Positions 17,286 to 25,074 of a stretch of 64,000 nucleotides of DNA are shown piece by piece. Origin of the DNA: Acidipropionibacterium thoenii DSM 20276. GTDB lineage: Bacteria; Actinomycetota; Actinomycetes; Propionibacteriales; Propionibacteriaceae. The position numbers and the translations under genes are program-made. The stretch is taken from positions 36,656-100,655 of the forward strand of contig NZ_AUHZ01000012.1 in NCBI RefSeq assembly GCF_000423445.1, given 5' to 3'. The first letter of the stretch is position 1, and every line of letters begins with the position of its first letter. The notes under the pieces were generated by a model that saw only the letters and a program-made list of their open reading frames with translations, did no database searches and was not told where the DNA came from.

Positions 17286-18071
17286 TCAGCTGGGACGTAC
17301 CGCCTCGAGGGCCCGGTCGTGCAGCAGACCGTTGCTCGCCATCGCATTGGGGCCCCAGGGCCCGTCGGCGCCGTCCAGGGAGGTGAACCGGCCCCCGGCC
17401 TCCCTCACGATGACATCCAGAGCGGCCATGTCGTGCAGGTTGAGGTCTGGCTCGCAGGCCAGATCGACGACCCCCTCGGCAACCAGCATGTAGGACCAGA
17501 AGTCCCCGAAGGCCCGGGTCCGCCACACGGTGCGCATCAGTTCGCCGAAGCCGTGACCGCGGCCGGCCGCCACCCAGCCGCCCAGCGAGGAGTAGGACAG
17601 GAAGGCGTCCTCCAACCGCGATACCCCCGAGACGTGGATCGGGCGGGCCTTCAGCAGTGAGCTGCCGGTCCAGGCCCCCGACCCCTCGGCCGCCCACCAG
17701 CGCCGCCGCAGCGCCGGAGCCGAGACCACCGAGGCCACCACGTGGTCCTCGACCGCCAGTCCGATCAACGTCGCCCAGACCGGCACCCCGCGCACATAGT
17801 TGGCGGTGCCATCGATCGGGTCGACGATCCAGCGGCGAGGGCCATGCCCCGAATCGGGCCTCTCCTCACCGTGCACGGCGTCCCGGGAACGGCTCTTGGA
17901 CAATGTGCGACGCACCGAGTCCTCGACTGCCAGGTCGGCGTCGCTGACCTCGGTGTGATCGGGTTTGGAGGAGACGTGCAGATCAGCGGCCTGGAAACGT
18001 GCCATCGTGATGGAGTCGGCGTCGTCGGCCATCACATGGGCCAGTCGGAGATCATCGGTGTAGTCGGTCAT
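17286..18071 (-). CDS. hisN: Histidinol-phosphatase / inositol monophosphatase family
   Basis: This 261-residue metal-dependent phosphatase has the IMPase signature: GEERP (metal site 1), the core motif WIVDPIDGTANYVRG, and a C-terminal DLNLHDMAALDVIVREAGG segment. The length and the LADxAD-like N-terminus match actinobacterial HisN, which removes phosphate from L-histidinol phosphate. The motif set alone cannot exclude an inositol or fructose bisphosphatase role. It is convergent with serA with a 16-base gap. It lies downstream of aroA-rsgA but 115 bases apart with its own -10-like box. Confidence 0.8.
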   Translation of the reverse strand: MTDYTDDLRLAHVMADDADSITMARFQAADLHVSSKPDHTEVSDADLAVEDSVRRTLSKSRSRDAVHGEERPDSGHGPRRWIVDPIDGTANYVRGVPVWATLIGLAVEDHVVASVVSAPALRRRWWAAEGSGAWTGSSLLKARPIHVSGVSRLEDAFLSYSSLGGWVAAGRGHGFGELMRTVWRTRAFGDFWSYMLVAEGVVDLACEPDLNLHDMAALDVIVREAGGRFTSLDGADGPWGPNAMASNGLLHDRALEAVRPS

Positions 18072-18077
18072 GGTCCC

Positions 18078-18083
18078 ACGCTA
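18078..18083 (-). promoter_or_regulatory. -10-like box for hisN
   Basis: Read on the minus strand, TAGCGT ends six bases before the ATG at 18071, a leaderless spacing. Confidence 0.4.
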
Positions 18084-18186
18084 GTGACTTGAGGCAGACC
18101 ATGGCCCTGGTGTCCACGACTCACCCCGTGGGGCCGGGCGGTGCCCGCACCGGCCGGTTCGCCTCCCGCCGGATTCGCGGCGGGGC

Positions 18187-19182
18187 TCAGCGGGTGGTGC
18201 GAGCGGCATCCAGCCTGCGGAAGGAGTCCAGCCGTATCGGTGAGATCTCGGATCGTGCCAGTGCCTCGTCGAGTCCGCAGTCCTGCGCACCGGCGGTGTG
18301 CGGGCAGCCGCGAGGGCAGTCGGCGGTGAACCGGTCCAGATCCGGGAAGGCCGCCAGCACGTCCTCGGAGGTGACATGGGACAGCCCGAAGGATCGCACC
18401 CCGGGGGTGTCGATGATCCAGCCCCCGCCGGGGAGCTCGAGGGCCACCGCCGAGGTGGAGGTGTGGCGTCCCCTCCCCGTCACCTCGTTGACCTGGCCGG
18501 TGCGCCGGTCCACGCCGGGCACCAGAGCGTTGATGAGGGTGGACTTGCCCACCCCGGAGTGGCCCACCAGCACGGTGGTCCGATCGGCCAGCAGTTCGCC
18601 TACCGGCGCCAGGTCGGAGCCGGGGGAGCGGGTCACCACCGGAACCCCCAGCGGCCGGTACATCGCGATGAGGTCATCGGCGGGAGCGAGATCGGCCTTG
18701 GTGAGGCAGAGCACCGGATCGACCCCTGCCTCATAGGCGGCCACCAGGATCCGGTCGATCATTCCCACCCGGGGTGGCGGATCGGCCAGCGCGGTGACGA
18801 TGAAGATCTGGTCGGCATTGGCGACGATGGGACGTTCATAGGGGTCGGTGTCATCGGCGGTGCGGCGCAGCACAGTGGCCCGCGGCTCGGTCTCAGCGAT
18901 CCTGGCAAGACTGCCCTGGGTGCCGCTGACGTCCCCGTCGAGGCGCACCCGGTCCCCGACGATGACGGCCTTGCGCCCCAGCCGGCGGGCCTTGGCGGCG
19001 TTGACATCGCGTCCCTCCAGCCTCACCCGGCAGCGTCCCCGGTCGATCGCCAGCACGGCACCAACCGGCAGTTCGGAGTAGTCGGGACGGTTCTTGGTTC
19101 TGGGCCGGGTGCGCCGAGGCCGTCCGAAGGCCTCCTCGTCGTTGGTGTCGACCCCTGAGGAGGCCAGTCGGCGTGGGCTCAT
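18187..19182 (-). CDS. rsgA: Ribosome small subunit-dependent GTPase A
   Basis: This 331-residue circularly permuted GTPase assists late 30S maturation. An OB-fold (residues about 35-110) precedes the permuted G domain: the G4 motif LTKAD comes before G1 GHSGVGKST and G3 DTPGVRSFGL. The C-terminal zinc knuckle reads CPRGCPHTAGAQDC. The first 30 residues are a charged extension (RPRRTRPRTKNRPDY). The ATG at 19182 overlaps the aroA stop as ATGA, so translation is coupled to aroA. A longer open frame continues to 20190 but is antisense shadow sequence over aroA. Confidence 0.93.
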   Translation of the reverse strand: MSPRRLASSGVDTNDEEAFGRPRRTRPRTKNRPDYSELPVGAVLAIDRGRCRVRLEGRDVNAAKARRLGRKAVIVGDRVRLDGDVSGTQGSLARIAETEPRATVLRRTADDTDPYERPIVANADQIFIVTALADPPPRVGMIDRILVAAYEAGVDPVLCLTKADLAPADDLIAMYRPLGVPVVTRSPGSDLAPVGELLADRTTVLVGHSGVGKSTLINALVPGVDRRTGQVNEVTGRGRHTSTSAVALELPGGGWIIDTPGVRSFGLSHVTSEDVLAAFPDLDRFTADCPRGCPHTAGAQDCGLDEALARSEISPIRLDSFRRLDAARTTR

Positions 19183-20477
19183 CGGGGGTCTACCAGCCCG
19201 AGCCACATCGCCGGAAACCGCGGCATCGTCTTGGAGGTGCAGGAGATGTCGTCGAGGAGGACGCCGTCGGCCACCAGGCCGATCAACGCCTCGGCGTGGG
19301 CCATCCGGTGATCGGCATGACAGCACACCACCCCACCGTGCAGCTCTCCCGGTCCGTGTCCCTCGATGACCAGGCCGTCGGCGATCTGGCGGATATCCGC
19401 TCCCAGAGCCGACAGCTCGGTCTCCAGGGCGGCGAGCCGGTCGGTCTCGTGGCCACGGATGTGAGCGACGCCGTGGATCTCGGTGCGGCCCTCGGCCAGC
19501 ACCGCCAGGGCGGCCACCACCGGGGTGAGCTCGGAGGCCTCGTGCAGGTCGATGTCGGCGCCGTTCAGCCGCCGGGGCCCGGTGACGGTGACCGTCTGTT
19601 CGCTGAGGTCGACAGCGGCCCCCATCAGCTGGGCGATGTCGAGGAAATCCGCCCCGGGCTGGGTGGTCCGGACGGGCCACCCGGGCACGCTCACCGATCC
19701 GCCGGTGGCCATCGCGGCCGCCAGGAACACTGCGGCATTGGTGAGATCGGGTTCCACGGTGGCATCCAGGGCCGCGACGGGTCCCGGGGCGATCAGCCAG
19801 TGATCGGCCTCGGGGGTGTCGACGTGGACGCCGCGTTCGGCCAGCATCTGGCAGGTCATCTGGATGTGGGGGGCCGAGGGGATCGAGGGGCCGACATGGC
19901 GTAGGTCCAGACCTCCGGGGTAGCGAGCACCCGAGAGCAGTAGAGCTGAGATGAACTGGCTGGATCCCGAGGAGTCGATGGTCACCCGGCGGCCCGTCAG
20001 CCTCTGGGGCACATCGAGGCGGAACGGCAGCTGATCGGCGTCCGCCCTGACCCCGAGCTGGCGCAGGGCATCCAGCACGGGAGCGACCGGCCGGGCCGAG
20101 GCGGCCGGATCGCCGATGAAACGGGTCGATCCAGGCGCCAGAGCGGCAGCCGCCGGCAGGAATCTCATCACCGTCCCGGCCAGGCCGCAATCGATGGCTG
20201 AGGTCGCAGCATGCAACTGATGGGGTGGCAGCACCCTGACCCGACCCGGCGCCAGATCCTGGAAGCCGACACCCAGACCGGCCAGGCCGGCCCTCATCAG
20301 CTCGGTGTCCCGGCTGTCGAGCACCCCGTCCAGGTCACTGGGGCTCTGGGCCAGGCCGGCCAGCAGCAGGGCTCGATTCGTCTGGGACTTCGAACCGGGT
20401 ACCACCACACGGCCGCTCACCGGGCCACCGGCCCGCGCGGCCGACCAACCGGTGGCAGTCGAGGAGGGCTCAGGCAC
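19179..20477 (-). CDS. aroA: 3-phosphoshikimate 1-carboxyvinyltransferase (EPSP synthase)
   Basis: This 432-residue shikimate-pathway enzyme joins shikimate 3-phosphate and PEP. The N-terminal motif VVPGSKSQTNRALLLAGLAQ is the substrate-binding signature. CGLAGTVMRFLPAAAAL, SSGSSQFISALLLSGARY and the C-terminal CHADHRMAHAEALIGL complete the family pattern. The preferred start is GTG at 20477, which overlaps the end of the DoxX gene by eight bases. The extra open frame upstream to 20615 is arginine/proline-rich shadow sequence. Length matches the usual 430-450 residues. It forms an operon with rsgA. Confidence 0.93.
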   Translation of the reverse strand: MPEPSSTATGWSAARAGGPVSGRVVVPGSKSQTNRALLLAGLAQSPSDLDGVLDSRDTELMRAGLAGLGVGFQDLAPGRVRVLPPHQLHAATSAIDCGLAGTVMRFLPAAAALAPGSTRFIGDPAASARPVAPVLDALRQLGVRADADQLPFRLDVPQRLTGRRVTIDSSGSSQFISALLLSGARYPGGLDLRHVGPSIPSAPHIQMTCQMLAERGVHVDTPEADHWLIAPGPVAALDATVEPDLTNAAVFLAAAMATGGSVSVPGWPVRTTQPGADFLDIAQLMGAAVDLSEQTVTVTGPRRLNGADIDLHEASELTPVVAALAVLAEGRTEIHGVAHIRGHETDRLAALETELSALGADIRQIADGLVIEGHGPGELHGGVVCCHADHRMAHAEALIGLVADGVLLDDISCTSKTMPRFPAMWLGLVDPR

Positions 20478-21054
20478 CGATCTGCTTCCGCACCTCTTTG
20501 GTCGCCTTGGTGGCCTTCTTCTGCAGCTTCTTCTGGGCCTTCTGCGCCTTCTTGGAGGCCTTCCCGCCCAGGTCGCGGGCGTCATCGGCGATCGCCTGGC
20601 GACGCTGCTCGGCACGCCACCCCAGACTGGGATGTCCGGCGGTGTCGCGGGAGGCCATCATAGCCGCTCCCAGCAGGGCCACGTTGCGCAGCAGGACACG
20701 GCGCTGAGCGGCGCGGTCCTGCTTGGGCAGGGTCTTGTCGGGAAGCGAGGCGAGCACGTGAGGAACCATCGTGAGGGCAACCGATGCCGCACCGACCCGG
20801 CGCAGCAGTCCGGTGGCCATCCCGACGCCGCCGACCAGCTGGGCAGCGCCGGTGAGGCGGACCAGGGACTTGGTGTCCTCGGGAAGCCTGGAACTCACCG
20901 CCGCCGGCAGGGAGCGCTGCAGCAGCGGGAGCAGCCGGTCGGCAACCGGCTCGGCATCGGCGACGAAGGAGTCCGGCTTCAGCGCCGAATTGGCTCCATT
21001 GACGATGAAGTAGCTTGCGAACAGGGTTCGGCCCAGACCACGAATGATGCTCAT
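20470..21054 (-). CDS. DoxX-family membrane protein with Lys/Ala-rich tail
   Basis: This 194-residue protein starts with a DoxX-like segment (IIRGLGRTLFASYFIVNGANS) and has membrane segments near residues 65-85 (LTGAAQLVGGVGMATGLL), 88-105 and 120-135 (LLRNVALLGAAMMAS). The last 40 residues are a strongly basic repeat-like tail (KASKKAQKAQKKLQKKATK) unusual for DoxX, possibly binding nucleic acid or acidic lipid. The gene is divergent from sigH and precedes aroA with an eight-base overlap. DoxX proteins are linked to thiol and oxidant stress in mycobacteria, which would suit the sigH neighbourhood; that link is inferred. A TACTAAT box lies six bases before the ATG. Confidence 0.8.
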   Translation of the reverse strand: MSIIRGLGRTLFASYFIVNGANSALKPDSFVADAEPVADRLLPLLQRSLPAAVSSRLPEDTKSLVRLTGAAQLVGGVGMATGLLRRVGAASVALTMVPHVLASLPDKTLPKQDRAAQRRVLLRNVALLGAAMMASRDTAGHPSLGWRAEQRRQAIADDARDLGGKASKKAQKAQKKLQKKATKATKEVRKQIGA

Positions 21055-21143
21055 GACTCCATTAGTACCGTCTGAGGGGCACCGGCGGAAGCAGATCCGG
21101 TCAATCCATGGACTTCTCTGCCTGCATCGCGGGCAGTGCCGGG

Positions 21144-21168
21144 GGAATACTGGGACCCCGGCGGTGTT
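21144..21168 (+). promoter_or_regulatory. SigR/SigH-type autoregulatory promoter
   Basis: GGAAT at 21144-21148 and GTT at 21166-21168 are separated by 17 bases, close to the GGAAT-N18-GTT consensus of Streptomyces SigR and mycobacterial SigH. The predicted transcription start (21175-21178) coincides with an ATG at 21178 in frame with sigH. Confidence 0.6.
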
Positions 21169-21177
21169 CCAGATGGT

Positions 21178-21954
21178 ATGGCTACTGCGATCGTGACCGG
21201 CCCGGCCCGGGCGAGGACGGCGGGCACCTGCCCGCCTCGCGAGCTCGCGCGAGTGCGCGGGCTGCGGCGTGGACTACGCTTGCAGCCGATGACCCTCCCA
21301 GATACTCCGGCGCAGGCCGAGACTCTCCCGGATCTGGCCGAGGAGACCGATGAGCAGCGTGTGGAACGTTTCGAGCGCGATGCCATGGGCTACCTCGACC
21401 AGCTCTATGGTGCTGCCCTGAGGATGACGCGTAATCCCGCCGACGCCGAGGACGTCGTGCAGGAGAGTTACGCCAAGGCCTTCTCGTCCTTCAAGCAGTT
21501 CAAGCCGGGGACCAATCTCAAGGCGTGGCTGTTCCGAATCCTCACCAACACCTACATCAACACCTATCGCAAGGCGCAGCGGCGTCCACAGACCTCCGAT
21601 GACGAGAATGTCGAGGACTGGCAGATCGCCCGGGCAGCCTCCCACCAGGCCACCGGCCTGCGCTCGGCCGAGGTCGAGGCGCTGGACGCGATGCCCGACA
21701 CACAGGTGCTGGATGCTCTGGAGGGGCTCTCCGACGACTTCCGCCAGGTGGTCCTGCTGGCCGACGTCGAGGGATTCTCATACAAGGAGATCGCACAGAT
21801 CATGGGCACTCCGATCGGCACGGTGATGTCCCGGCTGAACCGGGCCCGCAAGCAGCTTCGCGCGCAGCTGGTCGATGTGGCCGGTGCTCGCGGCATCGGC
21901 CCGCTGGCCGGCAAGGTCGATGAGGAGACGCTCGGTCAGGAGGTGCACTCATGA
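21178..21954 (+). CDS. sigH: ECF sigma factor SigH/SigR (long form; short form from 21289)
   Basis: This thiol-stress ECF sigma factor has region 2 at [31 protein letters not shown], split here as [15 protein letters not shown] and [14 protein letters not shown], and the core-binding [19 protein letters not shown]. Region 4 is [20 protein letters not shown] followed by the [23 protein letters not shown]. Two starts are plausible. The ATG at 21289 gives 221 residues and has a TACGCT -10-like box eight bases ahead. The ATG at 21178 adds 37 residues and sits at the predicted start of a SigR-type promoter. In Streptomyces, a similar second promoter makes an unstable, longer SigR'. The next gene, rsrA, overlaps by four bases and encodes the redox anti-sigma factor. 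Confidence 0.88.
   Translation: MATAIVTGPARARTAGTCPPRELARVRGLRRGLRLQPMTLPDTPAQAETLPDLAEETDEQRVERFERDAMGYLDQLYGAALRMTRNPADAEDVVQESYAKAFSSFKQFKPGTNLKAWLFRILTNTYINTYRKAQRRPQTSDDENVEDWQIARAASHQATGLRSAEVEALDAMPDTQVLDALEGLSDDFRQVVLLADVEGFSYKEIAQIMGTPIGTVMSRLNRARKQLRAQLVDVAGARGIGPLAGKVDEETLGQEVHS
21275..21280 (+). promoter_or_regulatory. -10-like box for the short SigH form
   Basis: TACGCT ends eight bases before the ATG at 21289. The -35 region is weak, as in neighbouring genes. Confidence 0.4.
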
Positions 21955-22211
21955 CGAATGACCCGGACCCGGCGTACTGCCCCGAGGATGCCTGCGACTG
22001 GGCACTGGAGCATCTCCAGGCCTTTCTGCACGGTGAACTGGACGAGGAGCAGGCCGATGCCTTCCGCCGCCACATCGCCGCCTGCGAGTCCTGTCTGGAC
22101 GAGGCTGATCTGGAGGCGGCGGTGAGCCGGGCGCTGCAACGCTGCAACCGCAGTGCCAGGGCCAACTCCTCGCTGCGGCTCAAGATTGTGCGAATGCACA
22201 TCGAAGGCTGA
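21951..22211 (+). CDS. rsrA: Zinc-binding redox anti-sigma factor RsrA/RshA
   Basis: This 86-residue protein carries the ZAS motif HxxxCxxC at His41, Cys45 and Cys48, with two further cysteines at 10 and 15. In RsrA, oxidation of the zinc-site cysteines to a disulphide releases SigR. The ATG overlaps the sigH stop as ATGA, so sigma and anti-sigma are made in step. The 3' end of the gene, including the last codons and stop, is part of a 23-base tandem repeat that continues past the stop. Confidence 0.9.
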   Translation: MTNDPDPAYCPEDACDWALEHLQAFLHGELDEEQADAFRRHIAACESCLDEADLEAAVSRALQRCNRSARANSSLRLKIVRMHIEG

Positions 22212-22240
22212 GCGCGGTGCACATCGAGGGCTGAGAGCGA
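22195..22240 (+). repeat. 23-base tandem repeat spanning the rsrA stop codon
   Basis: Two copies (22195-22217 and 22218-22240) share TGCACATCGA-GGCTGAG and differ at a few bases. The first encodes the C-terminal HIEG and stop; the second is untranslated. Confidence 0.75.
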
Positions 22241-22253
22241 TGCCCCAGACGAA

Positions 22254-22283
22254 CAGGGCTCCCGTCATCAGACGGGAGCCCTG
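22254..22283. terminator. Bidirectional hairpin between rsrA and bL37
   Basis: A perfect 13-bp stem (arms 22254-22266 and 22271-22283, loop ATCA) lies between the converging rsrA and bL37 genes. Confidence 0.65.
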
Positions 22284-22333
22284 GTGCACCCGGTCACGGG
22301 CCGGGTGGAGCGCACCGGTGCGGTGCGCCGGGA

Positions 22334-22408
22334 TCAAGCGTTGGGACGCTTGCCGTGATTGGCGTTCTTCTTGCGACGCGCGCGACGCTTGCGGCCTGTC
22401 TTGCCCAT
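22334..22408 (-). CDS. Large-subunit ribosomal protein bL37 (24 residues)
   Basis: A 25-codon reading frame on the minus strand begins ATG at 22408 and ends TGA at 22334. The product begins MGKTGRKRRARRKKN and ends ANHGKRPNA. Eleven of 24 residues are Lys or Arg. This matches the actinobacterial bL37 peptide seen in mycobacterial ribosome structures, especially the C-terminal ANHGKRPN. A GGAG ribosome site is placed correctly upstream. It is too short for most gene callers. It lies between rsrA and pdtaS, converging with rsrA and divergent from pdtaS. Confidence 0.85.
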   Translation of the reverse strand: MGKTGRKRRARRKKNANHGKRPNA

Positions 22409-22590
22409 GGCGCTCTCCTCAACTCGGTGCACCCTCCGACGGAGGGGCCGCGTGATGCGCGGCAACGACCATCCATTGTGCCGCAGAGCGCTGGCTCAGC
22501 CAAATGACGCCTGTCGGTCGGCCTCCGGCAGCCTCCTGCCACCACCGCGATGGCTGCTGGCCCGCTGCGACCAGGAGTGTGCAGGGGCCA

Positions 22591-22596
22591 TAGAGT
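22591..22596 (+). promoter_or_regulatory. -10-like box for pdtaS
   Basis: TAGAGT ends six bases before the ATG at 22603, a leaderless configuration. Confidence 0.45.
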
Positions 22597-22602
22597 GGGG
22601 CC

Positions 22603-24093
22603 ATGCCTTCCCTGGACCGGTTCATGGTTGCCCGAAGCCAGCTCGACCAGGACGACGTGGCCTGGCTGGGCGCCGTGGTCGAGGAGTGGCAGATCCTGGC
22701 CGACATGTCCTTCTCCGACCTCATCCTGTGGGTACCCGATGAGAACCCGTCGATCTACTGGGCGGCCGCTCAGGTGCGGCCCGACACCGGTCCCACCGCA
22801 CTGGAGGACGACGTGGTGGGGGAGTCGGTGGCCTTCGACGACGAGAACCTGGTCACCGAGGCCTTCATGAGCGGTCAGATGTGCGAGACCAGCGACAACA
22901 AGCTGTCGGCCGGCATCCCGGTCGATGTGTGGGCGATCCCGGTGATCCGCCACGACGAGGTCATCGCGGTCGTGGAGAGGCACACCAACCAGATGGGGGT
23001 GCGAGCCCCCGGGTCCACCGAGGACAATTACCTGGAGATCGCCGGGATCCTCTCCGAGATGCTCCACCACGGCCAGTTCCCATTGTTCCCAGGCCACGAT
23101 CGGGCGCTGGCGCCCGGAGTGACCGATGGGGTGCTGCGGGTGGCCACCACCGGAATGGTGACCTATGCCAGTCCCAATGCTCTGTCGGCCTTCCGCAAGC
23201 TGGGGCTGTCGGGGGACCTTGACGGCGAGTACCTCATCCCGGTGGTACGTGAGCTGTGTCCCAACCTTCAGGATGTCGGCCAGACGGTCGGGCTGGACCT
23301 GGAGGGCCGCTCGCTGCGCGAGACCGACATCGACAACTCCGAGGCGACGCTGCGTGCCCGGGTGATCCCGCTACGCACCTGGCTCGACGACTTGGAGGTG
23401 CCGGCGGGCACCCTGATCCTGGTTCGCGATCTCACCGAGTTGCGCACCAGGGACCGCCAGTTGGTCACCAAGGACGCCACCATCCGCGAGATCCACCACC
23501 GGGTCAAGAACAACCTCCAGACGGTGGCCGCGCTACTGCGGCTGCAATCGCGTCGGATGACCAATGTCGATGCGAAGCTCGCCCTCAAGCAGGCGATGGC
23601 GCGGGTCGCAGCCATTGCTGTGGTCCATGAGATCCTCTCCCAGAACTTCGACGATGAGGTGGAGTTCGACGAGGTCGTCGACCGGATCCTGCGGATGGTG
23701 GGTGACGTTGCCGCCTCCTCGGGCAGGGTGATCGCCCGACGGGAGGGAAGTTTCGGCAAGGTGCGCGCTGATATCGCCACGCCTCTGTCGTTGGCCACCA
23801 CGGAGTTGTGCCAGAACGCCATCGAGCACAGTCTGGCCTCCTCCTCGGGGGAGGTGGTGGTCCACCCCTACCGCGAGCAGGGCCACCTCATCGTGGAGAT
23901 CAGGAACGACGGCAAGCCGCTGCCCGAAGGATTCTCGCTGTCGGATCACCGCAAGTCCCTGGGACTGTCGATCGTCAGCACCCTGGTTCAGGATCTTGGC
24001 GGCACCTTCACCCTCCAGAACAACCCGGAGGGCAAGGGCACCTGCGCCACGATCAGCGCCAGGCTCGATCAGCCCGGCGCCACGGCCGAGTGA
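22603..24093 (+). CDS. pdtaS: Sensor histidine kinase PdtaS (GAF-PAS-HisKA_2-HATPase)
   Basis: This 496-residue soluble kinase has no membrane segment. An N-terminal GAF-like domain (residues about 10-160) and a PAS-like domain (about 170-285) precede the HisKA_2 box EIHHRVKNNLQTVAALLRLQ, with His298 the likely phosphorylation site. The HATPase domain follows, with the N box ELCQNAIEHSL and the G box SLGLSIVSTLVQDLGG. In M. tuberculosis the homologue (Rv3220c) phosphorylates PdtaR, an ANTAR-domain RNA-binding antiterminator; that partner is not in this window. Its neighbours sigH-rsrA and whiB1 match the mycobacterial order. It ends six bases before the converging whiB1. Confidence 0.9.
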   Translation: MPSLDRFMVARSQLDQDDVAWLGAVVEEWQILADMSFSDLILWVPDENPSIYWAAAQVRPDTGPTALEDDVVGESVAFDDENLVTEAFMSGQMCETSDNKLSAGIPVDVWAIPVIRHDEVIAVVERHTNQMGVRAPGSTEDNYLEIAGILSEMLHHGQFPLFPGHDRALAPGVTDGVLRVATTGMVTYASPNALSAFRKLGLSGDLDGEYLIPVVRELCPNLQDVGQTVGLDLEGRSLRETDIDNSEATLRARVIPLRTWLDDLEVPAGTLILVRDLTELRTRDRQLVTKDATIREIHHRVKNNLQTVAALLRLQSRRMTNVDAKLALKQAMARVAAIAVVHEILSQNFDDEVEFDEVVDRILRMVGDVAASSGRVIARREGSFGKVRADIATPLSLATTELCQNAIEHSLASSSGEVVVHPYREQGHLIVEIRNDGKPLPEGFSLSDHRKSLGLSIVSTLVQDLGGTFTLQNNPEGKGTCATISARLDQPGATAE

Positions 24094-24099
24094 TCCAGG

Positions 24100-24351
24100 T
24101 CAGGACCGACGGACCCGGGAGCGGGACTGACGGCGCTTGATGGCTCGACGCTCATCCTCGCTCATTCCCCCCCACACGCCGTGATCCTGGCCGGCCTCCA
24201 GAGCCCATGTCAGACACTCGGTGCGAACCTCGCATCGAGCGCAGACCCTCTTGGCGGCCGAGATCTGGGCCAGAGCGGGACCGGTGTTGCCGATCGGGAA
24301 GAACAGCTCCGGATCCTCGTCCAGGCAGGCAGCCTTGTGGCGCCAGTCCAT
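24100..24351 (-). CDS. whiB1: WhiB1 iron-sulfur transcription regulator
   Basis: This 83-residue WhiB protein has the four 4Fe-4S cysteines at positions 9, 37, 40 and 46 (CARC plus flanking Cys) and the turn motif GVWGGMSEDER. A basic C-terminus (KRRQSRSRVRR) should contact DNA. The spacing and the N-terminus MDWRHKAACLDEDPELFFP match WhiB1, a NO-sensitive regulator that binds the primary sigma factor. An AAGGAG ribosome site lies about ten bases upstream of the ATG. It is convergent with pdtaS. Confidence 0.92.
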   Translation of the reverse strand: MDWRHKAACLDEDPELFFPIGNTGPALAQISAAKRVCARCEVRTECLTWALEAGQDHGVWGGMSEDERRAIKRRQSRSRVRRS

Positions 24352-24657
24352 GCGTATGTCACTCCTTCAGGGCCCACGTGGCGTGGGTATAAGCACAAGT
24401 TCTCGTGCAGCCCGCCGGTCGGGCTGTCGTCCGATCCAGCGATGGGATCACCGTCGCAGATGACGCACAGTTCTGGTCGGACCAATAAATACTGGCAACT
24501 AGTTGGGCTCTTGACAAGACCCATTCCGGTTGTGCAGGCGATCGACCGTCAATTGTGCGCAGGTGTGCACCGGTTCGCAGATCCGCTGGAGGCGGAGCAC
24601 CGCCCCTATGATATGCGGGAGGCCGCAGTTGCGGAAGGATTTCGGGAAGGACCTTGA
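24352..24657. other. Divergent regulatory region of whiB1 and a small membrane protein gene
   Basis: This 306-base gap holds a TATGAT box at 24607-24612 for the forward gene. On the minus strand it holds a TTATAC box about 35 bases before whiB1. A short hairpin (stem CAGCCCG/CGGGCTG near 24408-24426) and a minus-strand TTGTCA near 24511 could belong to a second, upstream whiB1 promoter with a structured leader. No coding sequence is seen. Confidence 0.4.
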
Positions 24658-25056
24658 GTGAGGGATGTGCCGAAGTCCGGTGCCGGGCCCGAGGGGCTGA
24701 GCGCGCGGCGGGCAGGTTGGCGATGGCTGGCCAGTTCTGCCACCTGGCTGTCAGCCCTGGTGATTGCCGGGGTGGCAGTCGGTTCGGTGGCAGGAGGCCA
24801 TGGTCGGTTCGCCCTCGGGGTCGCGGCCATGCTGCTGGTCTACGCCGTCCTGCTGGGTCTGATCGGGTGGGCCGCGCATCGCGCCAGGAGCTGGGCGGAC
24901 GGCCTGCTGATCGGTAGTGCATTGCTGCACATCGCGGTCCTGGTCAGCCTGCTGGGCTCAGGTGCGCCCCGCTGGTTCTGGTCCATCCTGCTGATCCCCG
25001 GCGCCGTCCTGGTGGCTGCTGTGATGCTCTCACTGGGACGACGCCGGGCGATCTGA
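24658..25056 (+). CDS. Small integral membrane protein, function unknown
   Basis: This 132-residue protein has four predicted membrane segments: about residues 25-45 (WLSALVIAGVAVGSVAGG), 50-70 (FALGVAAMLLVYAVLLGLIG), 80-100 (LLIGSALLHIAVLVSLLG) and 105-125. The N-terminus is short and charged. The GTG start at 24658 follows a GGGAAGG ribosome site seven bases away. It is convergent with kgd, with an 18-base gap. I do not recognise a family; the position beside whiB1 is the only context. Confidence 0.65.
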   Translation: MRDVPKSGAGPEGLSARRAGWRWLASSATWLSALVIAGVAVGSVAGGHGRFALGVAAMLLVYAVLLGLIGWAAHRARSWADGLLIGSALLHIAVLVSLLGSGAPRWFWSILLIPGAVLVAAVMLSLGRRRAI

Positions 25057-25074
25057 GATGCCGGCCCAGCTGGC

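Noticed and set aside
18187..20190. A 667-residue reading of rsgA extending to 20190
   Set aside because: The part beyond 19182 is out-of-frame shadow over aroA; the rsgA ATG at 19182 overlaps the aroA stop as ATGA.
21136..21177. Translation of SigH from the most upstream in-frame ATG at 21136
   Set aside because: The SigR-type promoter at 21144-21168 lies inside this segment, so transcripts from it would start downstream of 21136; no other promoter or ribosome site is seen for it.
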